Positions 16,800 through 25,082 of a stretch of 64,000 bases of DNA are shown here, piece after piece (the first letter of the stretch is position 1; every line of letters begins with the position of its first letter). The notes below the pieces were generated by a model. That model worked only from the letters and a program-made list of their open reading frames with translations, was not told the origin of the DNA and did no database searches. This DNA comes from Allopusillimonas ginsengisoli (GTDB lineage Bacteria > Pseudomonadota > Gammaproteobacteria > Burkholderiales > Burkholderiaceae_B). Position numbers and translations under genes: made by a program. The stretch spans positions 1-64,000 of the forward strand of contig NZ_SDQE01000002.1 of assembly GCF_004153455.1 (NCBI RefSeq), written 5' to 3'.

Positions 16800-17711
16800 A
16801 TGGATCGCTTCGATGCTCTTCAACTCTTCGCACGGATCGTCGAGCTGGGCAGCTTTACCGAAGCTGCGAGCGTGCTCGAAATTCCGCGCGCCACAGCAAC
16901 ACATACAATTAAAAAGCTGGAAAAAAGATTGGGCGCGCGCTTGCTGGATCGCACCACACGCCACGTCAAACCCACTCTGGATGGACAAGCTTTTTATGAA
17001 CGCACCCAGCGGGTCTTGGCTGAACTGGAAGATGCAGAAGCATCACTCAGCACGCATATAGCCAACCCACACGGGACACTACGTTTGGACTTGCATGGGG
17101 CACATGCGAATTCAATCATCCTGCCTCGTATCGGTGAATTCAGGGACAGCTACCCCAAAATAAATATCGTCATCAATAGTGGCGACCGTCTGGTCGACTT
17201 GGTCAAGGAAGGCATAGACTGCGTGGTACGAGCTGGCCATCCGCGCGATTCGTCGCTTGTCGTTAGCAAGCTGGCCAACATGCCGGAGGTGATCTGCGCC
17301 AGCCCTAAGTACCTGGCGCGATATGGCACACCCAAGCACCCTGAAGAGTTGGCCGAATACCAGGCGGTAGGATTCTTCGCGAATGGCAACGAGAGCCGCT
17401 ATCCCTTCACTGTCATTATCGATGGGCAGGCAGAGAATTTCAAAGCCAGTGGCTGGATGTCGGTCAGCAATGCCGAGTGTTACTTGAGCGCGGCGTTAGC
17501 AGGCTGCGGACTGATACAGTTGCCATTTTTTCGCGTAGAAGAACATCTGAAAACCGGACGCCTGGTTCAGGTGTTGAATGAGTGGGCGTGTCCGAATCTC
17601 CCTGTCTGTGCGCTTTACCCGTTCCATCGCCAGCTCTCGCCCAGAGTGCGTGTATTCATAGACTGGGTGCGAGAGTTATATAACGAAAAATTCGCCGCAG
17701 CCTCCGGCTGA
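16800..17711 (+). CDS. LysR-family transcriptional regulator
   Basis: A 303-residue regulator with an N-terminal winged helix-turn-helix ('MDRFDALQLFARIVELGSF', 'ATATHTIKKLEKRLGARLLD') and a C-terminal effector-binding domain ('GTLRLDLHGAHANSIILP', 'EGIDCVVRAGHPRDSSLV'). It belongs to the group that typically controls a divergent dehydrogenase. TAGGA precedes the ATG. The ligand is unknown. Confidence 0.92.
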   Translation: MDRFDALQLFARIVELGSFTEAASVLEIPRATATHTIKKLEKRLGARLLDRTTRHVKPTLDGQAFYERTQRVLAELEDAEASLSTHIANPHGTLRLDLHGAHANSIILPRIGEFRDSYPKINIVINSGDRLVDLVKEGIDCVVRAGHPRDSSLVVSKLANMPEVICASPKYLARYGTPKHPEELAEYQAVGFFANGNESRYPFTVIIDGQAENFKASGWMSVSNAECYLSAALAGCGLIQLPFFRVEEHLKTGRLVQVLNEWACPNLPVCALYPFHRQLSPRVRVFIDWVRELYNEKFAAASG

Positions 17712-17791
17712 TCTTCAACAGAGCCACACGTTTTTCCTGTGCGAGCATGGTCGCCTGACCAACTGATTGAGAATACCTATCTGGACATGTT

Positions 17792-17997
17792 TCAGCGCTT
17801 AGGGAATGTCAGGTACCAGAACAATGCAACCTCCTGAGTATCGGGGTGCATCCCACGGTACAGGCAGCGATCATACCCACCGAGGACGAAACCGTACCGA
17901 TCATAGAAGCGGCATCAGCGCGGTGAACCGTTGCACCCTGTCCGCGCATCGATGCCGTTGCCTGGTCTGTCCGGATGTCGTCAGGTGATGCGTTCAT
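17792..17997 (-). pseudogene. GNAT acetyltransferase, frameshifted 3' relic
   Basis: Translating the minus strand from about 17903 to the stop at 17792 gives 'FYDRYGFVLGGYDRCLYR' followed by 'GMHPDTQEVALFWYL', a typical C-terminal end of GNAT N-acetyltransferases. The sequence just upstream ('GATVHRADAA') reads on in a different frame, so one base was lost or gained near 17904. No N-terminal domain is left. The rest of the 17712-18114 spacer shows nothing else. Confidence 0.5.
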
Positions 17998-18114
17998 AGT
18001 GTTCCTTCAAGCGATACTCAGAGGTCGTCGCGCCATTCCGCGGTGGTTGAGACATCTGATTATTGGGCGTGACCTGTTACGCACATTAATTAGAACGCTT
18101 TCTGCCTTATCTTT

Positions 18115-18140
18115 GCTATGTGTCATATATGACGCATAGC
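18115..18140. promoter_or_regulatory. 26-base near-perfect palindrome, distal operator candidate
   Basis: Arms GCTATGTGTCATA and its complement with one mismatched pair. The core TGTGTCATATATGAC resembles the proximal palindrome (TGTGGCATATATGCC), 121 bases downstream. Two related palindromes before an AbiEi-type gene suggest cooperative autoregulation. Confidence 0.6.
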
Positions 18141-18235
18141 ATATCATAATTTCTATCCTCTTTCTATTATTTTTCTACCTAACCCTTTGATCTGCCTGAC
18201 CACCAAGAGCTTGCTCTTCCATCATAAATATGATA

Positions 18236-18263
18236 CTCTGTGTGGCATATATGCCACACAGAG
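18236..18263. promoter_or_regulatory. 28-base perfect palindrome, proximal operator candidate
   Basis: The left arm CTCTGTGTGGCATA (18236-18249) is followed without a spacer by its exact complement (18250-18263). It ends 20 bases before the AbiEi-type start codon, so a bound protein would block transcription or translation start. AbiEi antitoxins are known to repress their own promoters through inverted repeats. Confidence 0.7.
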
Positions 18264-18283
18264 ATAACTAAACTGAGGCGACC

Positions 18284-19186
18284 ATGGCAGCCCCAAGCCG
18301 TCTTCAAATTGCAAAAAAAGATATCGTCGCGGCCCTCACAAACGGACCACGGGTTTTGCGTGCCGACGATATCGCACGCCTGCTCAATCAAAACCGAGAC
18401 TCATGGCGGTTAGCCCGGCGGACTACCTTACAAAACTTTATCGACTTTTTAATTGAGAAAGGTAAATTGAAGGCAGTTAAGTACCCGTTCCCGCAACGCG
18501 AAGTGACGGGCTATACCTGGGGTTCAGTATCCTTATACGAGACCCTAATGGGACTTGTTGACAGGGGGTTCTACAGTCACTACACGGCGCTACGCATCCA
18601 TGGGCTAACCGAACAAGTGCCCAAGACAATTTATATCAATCGCGAAAAGGCACCTACTTCCCACGTTGGCAATGACGGCGCTGTTCTGTACGAACAAAAA
18701 GCCATAGACCAAGCCTTCAAGAACCCTCCCCGAATTACAAAGAATGAAATTGAATTGCCTGAAGAGCGTGTGCGTATCGTAATGCTGCAAAGTGCAAATC
18801 ACGGAGGGCTTGGCATTACCGAAGGAATATTTAACGATGGTAGCGATCAGGGGGTGTTAATTCGCTACACTAATTTGGAACGAACCATGATCGATGTGGT
18901 GACTCGCCCCTTCTACTCTGGCGGTGTCGCCGAGGTTGCAAAGGCATTTGAGAATGCCAAAGGCACATTAGCTGTAAACAAGTTGTCTGCAATGCTCAAA
19001 ACAATGAAATTCGGATACCCCTACCATCAGGCCATAGGCTTTTATCTAGAACGAGCCGGCTATAAAGATTCGCTGGTTGAGATTTTTCGACGGCAGCCTA
19101 TAGCGCGCGATTTTTATCTTGCCTATGGGCTACAAAAAACCACGTTCGACGCGAAGTGGCGTCTACACATTCCACAAGGATTTTAG
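18284..19186 (+). CDS. AbiEi-type antitoxin/transcriptional regulator
   Basis: A 300-residue protein resembling type IV antitoxins of the AbiEi group: an N-terminal winged-helix region ('VLRADDIARLLNQNRDSWRL', then 'TLQNFIDFLIEKGKLKAV'), and a larger C-terminal domain with the family's 'YSHYTALRIHGLTEQ', 'IRYTNLERTMIDVVTRP' and 'YPYHQAIGFYLERAGY'. Such antitoxins counteract a nucleotidyltransferase toxin and repress their own operon. GAGG precedes the ATG. Unusually, the matching toxin gene is convergent, with a 24-base 3' overlap, rather than downstream on the same strand. Confidence 0.75.
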   Translation: MAAPSRLQIAKKDIVAALTNGPRVLRADDIARLLNQNRDSWRLARRTTLQNFIDFLIEKGKLKAVKYPFPQREVTGYTWGSVSLYETLMGLVDRGFYSHYTALRIHGLTEQVPKTIYINREKAPTSHVGNDGAVLYEQKAIDQAFKNPPRITKNEIELPEERVRIVMLQSANHGGLGITEGIFNDGSDQGVLIRYTNLERTMIDVVTRPFYSGGVAEVAKAFENAKGTLAVNKLSAMLKTMKFGYPYHQAIGFYLERAGYKDSLVEIFRRQPIARDFYLAYGLQKTTFDAKWRLHIPQGF

Positions 19187-20071
19187 ATTCTCTAGTTGTT
19201 CAATCACAAAATCAAAGTAATAATCAAAGGAGCGAATTTCACTTCCCGGGCTCATTGTTGCCCGTACCTCGTCGTAGCCTGTAGCGTGAAGTTCCCGCGT
19301 GTCAGCGACTTGCCCGAGCAGAGTGATTGGCACTCTTTTGACTTTAAACATTTCCTCGATCAAGTGTTTGACCCTTTCACTGCTAAGGTCAATATCGAAC
19401 TTCTTCATTAGCGCCTCAATGTCGACAAAATCGCGTGCACGCTGATTGCCAAGGCCCTTACGCTTGATGATGTTTGCGTACTCCTCCATTTGTTGACATA
19501 TGGCACGCAGTTTCTCACTGACAATCATTTCAGGTGAGTAGACATAAATGGTGTAGTTGTCTAGTTCGTGAGCTTCTTTATGCTCGACGTATTCATAGCG
19601 GCTAATGTCGACGGTGAATCTGGTGCCTTGGCCAAGATTGATAGCTTCTCGACGCATGATGTCTACGTCTTGGCCCACCTCATTTGCTCGTAACAGAGAG
19701 ATGAGCTTGAACTCCACCAAATACCCACCCCAAAAAGAAGCCAAGTCTTCAGGCATTTTCCCAGGCCTGGGACTCATGGACAGATCGAACGCGAGGTAGC
19801 CTATTTCGGCAAAACCATTCCTAAGGGTCTCCTGGATTTTTGGCCATGCATTATCGCGGACAAAGCCGAGCTCCACTGAAAAATCTATGTCGACCGAGGC
19901 TCGAGAGTTCACCTGGTAGATAATATTCATAGCATTACCACCCTTCAAGACCAGCAAATCAAACAAGTCGTCATCAGAAAATAGTGAGGTAATGGTGGTT
20001 GTTTTGATAAGCTCGAGAAGGGGCGGGGTTGCCGCTTCAGCCGTTCTGCCTGATTTTTTGGGCGCTTTCAT
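19163..20071 (-). CDS. AbiEii/AbiGii-type nucleotidyltransferase toxin
   Basis: A 302-residue protein of the AbiEii nucleotidyltransferase family. The first catalytic motif reads 'LVLKGGNAMNIIYQV' then 'SRASVDIDFSVE', with the D-x-D metal ligands; 'SPEMIVSEKLRAICQQ' and 'GNQRARDFVDIEAL' match the later conserved Lys and RD-x-x-D regions. Toxins of this type transfer nucleotides to RNA substrates and give abortive phage defence. Its 3' end overlaps the antitoxin gene on the opposite strand. No clear ribosome-binding site precedes the ATG, and TGTAAT-G-ATTACA (20088-20100) lies 16 bases before it. Family call fairly sure; toxicity inferred. Confidence 0.75.
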   Translation of the reverse strand: MKAPKKSGRTAEAATPPLLELIKTTTITSLFSDDDLFDLLVLKGGNAMNIIYQVNSRASVDIDFSVELGFVRDNAWPKIQETLRNGFAEIGYLAFDLSMSPRPGKMPEDLASFWGGYLVEFKLISLLRANEVGQDVDIMRREAINLGQGTRFTVDISRYEYVEHKEAHELDNYTIYVYSPEMIVSEKLRAICQQMEEYANIIKRKGLGNQRARDFVDIEALMKKFDIDLSSERVKHLIEEMFKVKRVPITLLGQVADTRELHATGYDEVRATMSPGSEIRSFDYYFDFVIEQLENLKSLWNV

Positions 20072-20260
20072 TTCTGTCGGTATGACGTGTAATGATTACA
20101 TAGAGAGGCTAGCGAAAGCCGTTAACCAAACGAGAGCACAAAGGTCAATAACGCAAGCCAACCCTAACGCCAGCAGGCCAACATCTGTATCAACATATAT
20201 CAGTCTGCTAGAAGCTTCGCATAGCGGGGTGCCACTTGGTAAACGTAAGTATGACATTGC

Positions 20261-20830
20261 GTGATAAAGCCAACCATTGCGAGCATCTACTACAACCAGC
20301 CACTACTGGACGCACTTAAGTATGATATTTCTGGCAATACATCTTGGGTAGGCTTCGCAGCCGCCACAACGCAAATCGGGTTCGCGACCGGTATGATCTT
20401 CATTTTGTTCGGCATCATTGCCGCCGCCGGGGCACTGGCCGCGCCCCTGGCGGGCAAGCTTGCCGACAAGCGCGGTCCGCCGACCGTAATCACCCAGTCG
20501 ATCATGTTGACCACCGTCGCGTTCCTCATCTTTGGCGTCTCTAGAGCAAGCTTGCTGGGACTGGTACTCGGGGTCATCGTCCTGGATGTTGGTTTGCAGG
20601 CGGCTCAGGTATCCAATCAAGCGCGCATTTTTTCCCTTAAACCAGAAGCGCGTAGCCGAGTGAACACCGTCTATATGACGTTCTATTTCATTTGCGGCGC
20701 AACAGGTTCAGTCACCGGCGTTTATGCATGGCAACACTATGAGTGGAATGGTGTCGTCATCGCGGGTGTCGTCTTCACTGCCATCGCCTATGTGAATCAT
20801 ACGTTCGCGGGCCTTGTCTTTCAGGAGTAG
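20261..20830 (+). pseudogene. MFS transporter, internally deleted
   Basis: The first 35 residues ('IASIYYNQPLLDALKYDISG', 'SWVGFAAATTQIGFATGM') match the N-terminal helix 1-2 region of drug-efflux-type MFS proteins. The next residues ('FILFGIIAAAGALAAPLAGK' with 'LADKRGP') belong to a region past the mid-loop, and the frame continues to a C-terminus. About half of the normal about 400 residues is missing in frame, and the true N-terminus is also lost; the apparent start is a GTG without a ribosome-binding site. Very unlikely to work as a transporter. Confidence 0.65.
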
Positions 20831-20938
20831 CGTGGCTGCAAATCGTCCCGCACCGAATGCAACCCTGGTCCCTTTAACAAGACAACGCGATTGAGCGGTT
20901 GGCGGTGTAGCGAAAGAAACAACATCAACAGCCGCAGA

Positions 20939-21712
20939 TCAGCGCGGCCCCAGAATCTCGATTAACGCATCTCCCTGCGGCATGCCACTGTGCTTCTCGA
21001 TCAACCCCTCGTCATCCCGAACGACGATGCCAGGCGTGCCCCGAAACCCCATGGACAGCATAAGCATCTGGTTATCATCAAGAATCCGCTGCACATCGTC
21101 CGGAACGATCTTTGCGGGCCTTATGCCACCCTGATCGTACTGGATCTCGTTTTCCTGCAACGCCGCCGAAGGATCGGGCGAGCCGAGAATCGCCGCCGCT
21201 TTCGCTGGACTGTCCTCCTTAATGACCCCCACTAAAAGGTGTCGAAGTTGAACTTTCCCCGCATCCACCCAAGGACGCGCAGCCTCCCAGAACTGATGGC
21301 AATAGGGGCAGTTTGCGTCGGAGAAGGTGTAGATAACGCGCGGTGCATCGGCCTTGCCATCCGCCACCCACGTCGCCGACTCCAGTTCGGCCCAAGCCTG
21401 GTCACTGATCGGCTTGGCAACCAGGTTCTGCAGCGTCGCCTGATCAATGGGCTCGCCTTTGGCATTCAAGCGCGTGCCCGCAATGGCATTGCCGTCGGCC
21501 AGCACGTAGACCGCGACCGGACTGTCGCCCACGATGCCGGCAAAAGCGCGCACGCCGTCACCCGCCTCGAACTCCTGCTTGAAGATTACACCTTGATCTT
21601 CCAACGCCTCGATAACGGGTGGCTTGTCCGTGGCCTGCGCCTGACCACCGCTGGGCATCAGGATGAGAGGCGCCGCTGCAATAAAAGAAAAGAGCACACG
21701 CTGTGCAAACAT
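20939..21712 (-). CDS. dsbG: DsbG/DsbC-like periplasmic thiol:disulfide isomerase
   Basis: About 257 residues: a signal peptide ('MFAQRVLFSFIAAAPLILM'), an N-terminal dimerisation-like domain, and a thioredoxin-fold domain with active site CPYC in 'YTFSDANCPYCHQFWEAA' and cis-Pro region 'MGFRGTPGIVV'. DsbG keeps single Cys residues reduced in the periplasm and is itself reduced by DsbD, which is encoded upstream. I chose ATG 21712 because it has AAGGA six bases before it and begins the signal peptide; the longer frame to 21751 overlaps the upstream gene. Last gene of the dsb operon. Confidence 0.82.
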   Translation of the reverse strand: MFAQRVLFSFIAAAPLILMPSGGQAQATDKPPVIEALEDQGVIFKQEFEAGDGVRAFAGIVGDSPVAVYVLADGNAIAGTRLNAKGEPIDQATLQNLVAKPISDQAWAELESATWVADGKADAPRVIYTFSDANCPYCHQFWEAARPWVDAGKVQLRHLLVGVIKEDSPAKAAAILGSPDPSAALQENEIQYDQGGIRPAKIVPDDVQRILDDNQMLMLSMGFRGTPGIVVRDDEGLIEKHSGMPQGDALIEILGPR

Positions 21713-21747
21713 AGTTGTTCCTTGCCTGAATCGGTTCCGATGGTTAA

Positions 21748-22299
21748 TCAAAAATGGCGTGCTATCTTGGCCTCGAGATCAGCCATCGAGATCTCGCCCA
21801 GATGCAGATCCACCATGTGCCCTTGTGCGTCAAAGAAGAACGTCGTGGGCAAGCCGCCTGTTCGCATTTTCCGCATAGCCTCAGACGACGGATCGAGCAA
21901 TACATCCTTCAAATTCAATCCTTCGTTTTGAAGAAAGGCCTTGGCCTGTTGAGCGCTTTCTCCCTGGTTGATCAAGACGAATGAAACGTGAGAAAACGTT
22001 TTCTGAGCTTGTTCAAGTACCGGCATTTCGCGGCGGCATGGAGGGCACCAGGTTGCCCACAGATTAAGCACTACAGGCGTGCCCACATACGAGCTCAGAC
22101 GGATGAGACGCTCTTCCAGCGTCGCCAACTGCAAGTCCGGCAAAGATGGCAGAGGCTGCCCCGCTATCCCGTCGCTTTCCAGTGTCTGGCTGGCCAACGG
22201 TTTTTCGGCGTCGTCCGATCGATTGCAGCCCGCCAGCGACAAAAGGCTGACGGCGACAATGAAGAACCAACGTAAAGACAGGGTAAACATGGCCATCAC
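21748..22299 (-). CDS. TlpA-like thioredoxin-fold lipoprotein
   Basis: A 183-residue periplasmic protein. The N-terminus is a lipoprotein signal ('FFIVAVSLLSLAGCNRSDD', lipobox LAGC). The thioredoxin domain has 'NLWATWCPPCRREMPVLEQA' with active site CPPC, and ends with 'GGLPTTFFFDAQGHMVD'. It is about 60% like the C-terminal part of the next upstream gene, indicating a tandem duplication. Overlaps both neighbours by four bases. Probably a membrane-anchored reductant fed by DsbD. Confidence 0.88.
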   Translation of the reverse strand: MMAMFTLSLRWFFIVAVSLLSLAGCNRSDDAEKPLASQTLESDGIAGQPLPSLPDLQLATLEERLIRLSSYVGTPVVLNLWATWCPPCRREMPVLEQAQKTFSHVSFVLINQGESAQQAKAFLQNEGLNLKDVLLDPSSEAMRKMRTGGLPTTFFFDAQGHMVDLHLGEISMADLEAKIARHF

Positions 22300-23129
22300 T
22301 TGTCTTTACCAGATTTGGGGGGCAGGTCGAAACGACGCAATATCTTGTCTTTGAGGCTGGGCAGGGTGATCTCGCCTAAATGTGCGTCGACCTGGCGCCC
22401 TTGCGCATCGAAGAACACTGTTGTGGGCAAGCCGCGCGATCGCATTGCCTGCATGGCTTGGGAAGCAGGATCAAGCAAAACATCCGTCAAGCTCAAGCCC
22501 TCGCTCTCGAGAAACGCCTGGGCCTTTTGCGTGCTTTCGCCCTGATTGATCAAAACGAAGGCAACATCCGGAAACTGCGTCTGAGCCTGCTCAAACACTG
22601 GCATTTCGCGCCGGCATGGCGGGCACCAGCTCGCCCAAAGATTGAGCACCACCGGTCGCCCTGCATACTCGCGCAGTGAAACGGACTGTCCATCCAGCGT
22701 CGCCAACTGCAGGTCTGGCAAAGGCGGGGCGGAACGCAGAAAGAGAGCGAGCACACCGCCCGCAAGGATCCAGACGATGACACCGGCCATGACACCTCCC
22801 AGCACGGAGACGCGCAGGGTTCGAGCGGATCGCGTCCGACGCCAAATGTAAGCAACAGCCACCAGCACGCCGAGCCACCAGGTGAATCCACCATCGCCGA
22901 TGGCGATCATGGATTTGGGCGCTGCCGAATACTCCTCCCACCATTGCGCGATGTAGCCCAGGCGGGCTGCCAATAGCCCCCAAACCACTGCATCAAGAAT
23001 CATTGACCCCGCTGCTTTGCCAGGCATATCTGGCATCCGCCGGCTCACGATTCGTGCGGTCATCCAGGCCACCAGTATGGCGGCAATGACAGTGACGACC
23101 TGGATAGAGAATGGACCAATGCCGATCAT
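22296..23129 (-). CDS. Membrane TlpA-like protein with Lgt-like N-terminal domain
   Basis: A 277-residue fusion. The first about 130 residues hold several membrane segments and resemble part of prolipoprotein diacylglyceryl transferase ('IGPFSIQVVTVIAAILVAW', 'VVWGLLAARLGYIAQWW') but lack the full enzyme. The C-terminal thioredoxin fold has 'NLWASWCPPCRREMPVFEQA' (CPPC) and 'RGLPTTVFFDAQGRQVDA'. The thioredoxin part faces the periplasm if the topology is as in other TlpA proteins. It overlaps dsbD (23126) and the lipoprotein gene. The same gene order (DsbG, this protein, DsbD, response regulator, sensor) is known to me from Pseudomonas. Confidence 0.85.
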   Translation of the reverse strand: MIGIGPFSIQVVTVIAAILVAWMTARIVSRRMPDMPGKAAGSMILDAVVWGLLAARLGYIAQWWEEYSAAPKSMIAIGDGGFTWWLGVLVAVAYIWRRTRSARTLRVSVLGGVMAGVIVWILAGGVLALFLRSAPPLPDLQLATLDGQSVSLREYAGRPVVLNLWASWCPPCRREMPVFEQAQTQFPDVAFVLINQGESTQKAQAFLESEGLSLTDVLLDPASQAMQAMRSRGLPTTVFFDAQGRQVDAHLGEITLPSLKDKILRRFDLPPKSGKDK

Positions 23130-24973
23130 GACACGCTCGCCGCATCCAGGCGCTCCAGAAAGCCACCTGCACCGATCTCGCCCACCACACGCAGATCCCG
23201 GCGTTCCTTACCATCCGGCCCCACCAGTATGAGCGTGGGCGGCCCCATGACGCCCCAGTGCTTGAGCAGTTCCTTATCCACGGCATCGTTGCGCGTCACA
23301 TCGGGCCGCACGACTTGCATGTGCGCCAGCCGTGATGCGACGGCAGGATCGCCAAACACATTACGCTCGATCACATGGCAGCTGACACACCAGTCTGCGT
23401 AGAAATCAATCAAAGTCCACTGGCCGCGCGCGAAGCCTTCCGCCATAAGCGTCTCGACGTCGGTCACTGATTTCGCCTGTATAAAGCTCACTTCGGAAGT
23501 TGCCGTGGCCGCAGCCGGCGCACCGCGCAAATGCGCCAGAGGCTGCAAGATTGCCGCGCCTCCCGAAGCAGCGCCAACGAGCATTAAGATGGACCACAGG
23601 CCGGCGAACACTGCTCCCGAACGCAGGGTCCACGCCAACCGCTGCTCGGCAGCCACGGCTTGCGCCCAAGCGACGAGCCCTACGGCCACCAACAATATCC
23701 AGGTTCCCCAGAGAAAAAGGCTCATCGCACCGTTCAAGAAACGTGTCAGCATCATCACTGCCATGCCGACCATGACATAGCCGAAGACCACGCGCACCCT
23801 ATCCATCCATGCGCCGGGCTTGGGCAGGATGCGGGCGCCGAATATCGCAATCGCCAGCAACGGCAGGCCCATGCCCAGACCCAGCGCAAACAAGGCCAAT
23901 CCACCCTGAATGACGCTGCCCGTCTGCCCGATGTATAACAGCGCGCCCGCCAAGGGTGCGGTCATGCACGGGCCTACCAAAAGCGCCGATAGAAAGCCCA
24001 GCACGGCCGCGCCGGTGATGCTGCCACCTGAACCCGCAGGCCCGGCGGCCTGAACGCGATTCATCAACGCGGAAGGCAAGCGCAGCTCAAACAGGCCGAA
24101 TAACGAGCTGGCCAGGATGAGGAACAGCAAAGCGAAAGCGCCGAGCAGCCATGGCGACTGCAGCGTGGCCTGCAAATTGGCGCCAGCCAGTCCTGCCGCG
24201 GCCCCCACAGCCGCATATGTGCCGGCCATCGCCACAACGTATGATGACGACAAGACAAAGGCTCGCCGCGGCTTGGCCTGGCTACCAACGACCATGGTCG
24301 AGACGATGGGAATCATAGGCAATGTGCATGGCGTAAATGCCAACAACAGACCGAATCCGAAAAACAGTAGCGTACCAGTGACAGGCCCCAACGTTGCAAG
24401 CCGCCGGGCCGCCGCCTGATCCTCGCCATCGCCGTTGTCCCAAGGCGTGCTGGCCGCATCGGCCTCGCGCTGCACGGTCTGTTCGGACTGCGATCCCTCG
24501 GACGGTTGTTCGGCTGTTTGCTCACCAGCCACGGCGGGCGCCGCGCCTGCGCTGATCTGTATAGTCTGTGGTGGATAGCAAATACCCTCTTCCGCACACC
24601 CCTGCCAATGCAGCGTCAGCGGGCCAGACGCTGTCGCGGGATAACGCAGGCGGGCGGCGCTAGCTGTATAGATTTCCGTATCGCCAAAGAACTCGTCGTG
24701 CTTGGGGGTTCCGGCAGGAAGGGCTAAATCGATTTCGTTATCTTGACCGTCGACCAGCTTCAGTGAATGCCTATAAACATAATAGCGGTCCGCAACATGC
24801 CCTTGCACCACGTACTCGCTGCCTTGTTGCCGCACTTGTTCCAGCGTGAATACGTCCTCAGGATCAAGAAACTCAGGCTCATTGCCTGAAAACAGGCTGC
24901 TGCCGGCCCAGGCACTCCCCAGAGCAAAACAACACAAAATCAACGCTGCACGGGCAATCCGATAAACCGACAA
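23126..24973 (-). CDS. dsbD: Thiol:disulfide interchange protein DsbD
   Basis: About 615 residues. It carries electrons from cytoplasmic thioredoxin across the inner membrane to periplasmic acceptors such as DsbG and the TlpA proteins. Order seen: signal peptide; alpha domain with the Cys pair in 'GCAEEGICYPP'; eight-helix membrane domain with 'FTPCTLPMIPIV' and 'LLVGPCMTAPL' Cys residues; C-terminal thioredoxin domain 'YADWCVSCHVIE' (CVSC). The probable start is TTG 24973 with GGAGG 24983-24987 before it. A PmrA-box-like site lies 45 bases upstream of the start. Confidence 0.93.
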   Translation of the reverse strand: MSVYRIARAALILCCFALGSAWAGSSLFSGNEPEFLDPEDVFTLEQVRQQGSEYVVQGHVADRYYVYRHSLKLVDGQDNEIDLALPAGTPKHDEFFGDTEIYTASAARLRYPATASGPLTLHWQGCAEEGICYPPQTIQISAGAAPAVAGEQTAEQPSEGSQSEQTVQREADAASTPWDNGDGEDQAAARRLATLGPVTGTLLFFGFGLLLAFTPCTLPMIPIVSTMVVGSQAKPRRAFVLSSSYVVAMAGTYAAVGAAAGLAGANLQATLQSPWLLGAFALLFLILASSLFGLFELRLPSALMNRVQAAGPAGSGGSITGAAVLGFLSALLVGPCMTAPLAGALLYIGQTGSVIQGGLALFALGLGMGLPLLAIAIFGARILPKPGAWMDRVRVVFGYVMVGMAVMMLTRFLNGAMSLFLWGTWILLVAVGLVAWAQAVAAEQRLAWTLRSGAVFAGLWSILMLVGAASGGAAILQPLAHLRGAPAAATATSEVSFIQAKSVTDVETLMAEGFARGQWTLIDFYADWCVSCHVIERNVFGDPAVASRLAHMQVVRPDVTRNDAVDKELLKHWGVMGPPTLILVGPDGKERRDLRVVGEIGAGGFLERLDAASVS

Positions 24974-25017
24974 GCTGGAATCCTCCAAGTGATTTGCGTA
25001 GATAATGCACCCGCAGG

Positions 25018-25034
25018 ATTAAGAGAAGCTTAAG
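25018..25034 (-). promoter_or_regulatory. PmrA/QseB-type response-regulator box upstream of dsbD
   Basis: On the minus strand the sequence is CTTAAG-CTTCT-CTTAAT, two half-sites that both fit YTTAAK with a 5-base gap. It sits in the 109-base gap between the sensor kinase and dsbD, so dsbD and the three genes after it can be switched by the response regulator encoded upstream. Confidence 0.6.
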
Positions 25035-25082
25035 ACGAAGCCAGATTCGCAGTAGCCAAGCCCGTACCGGCAGGTTCGGCCG

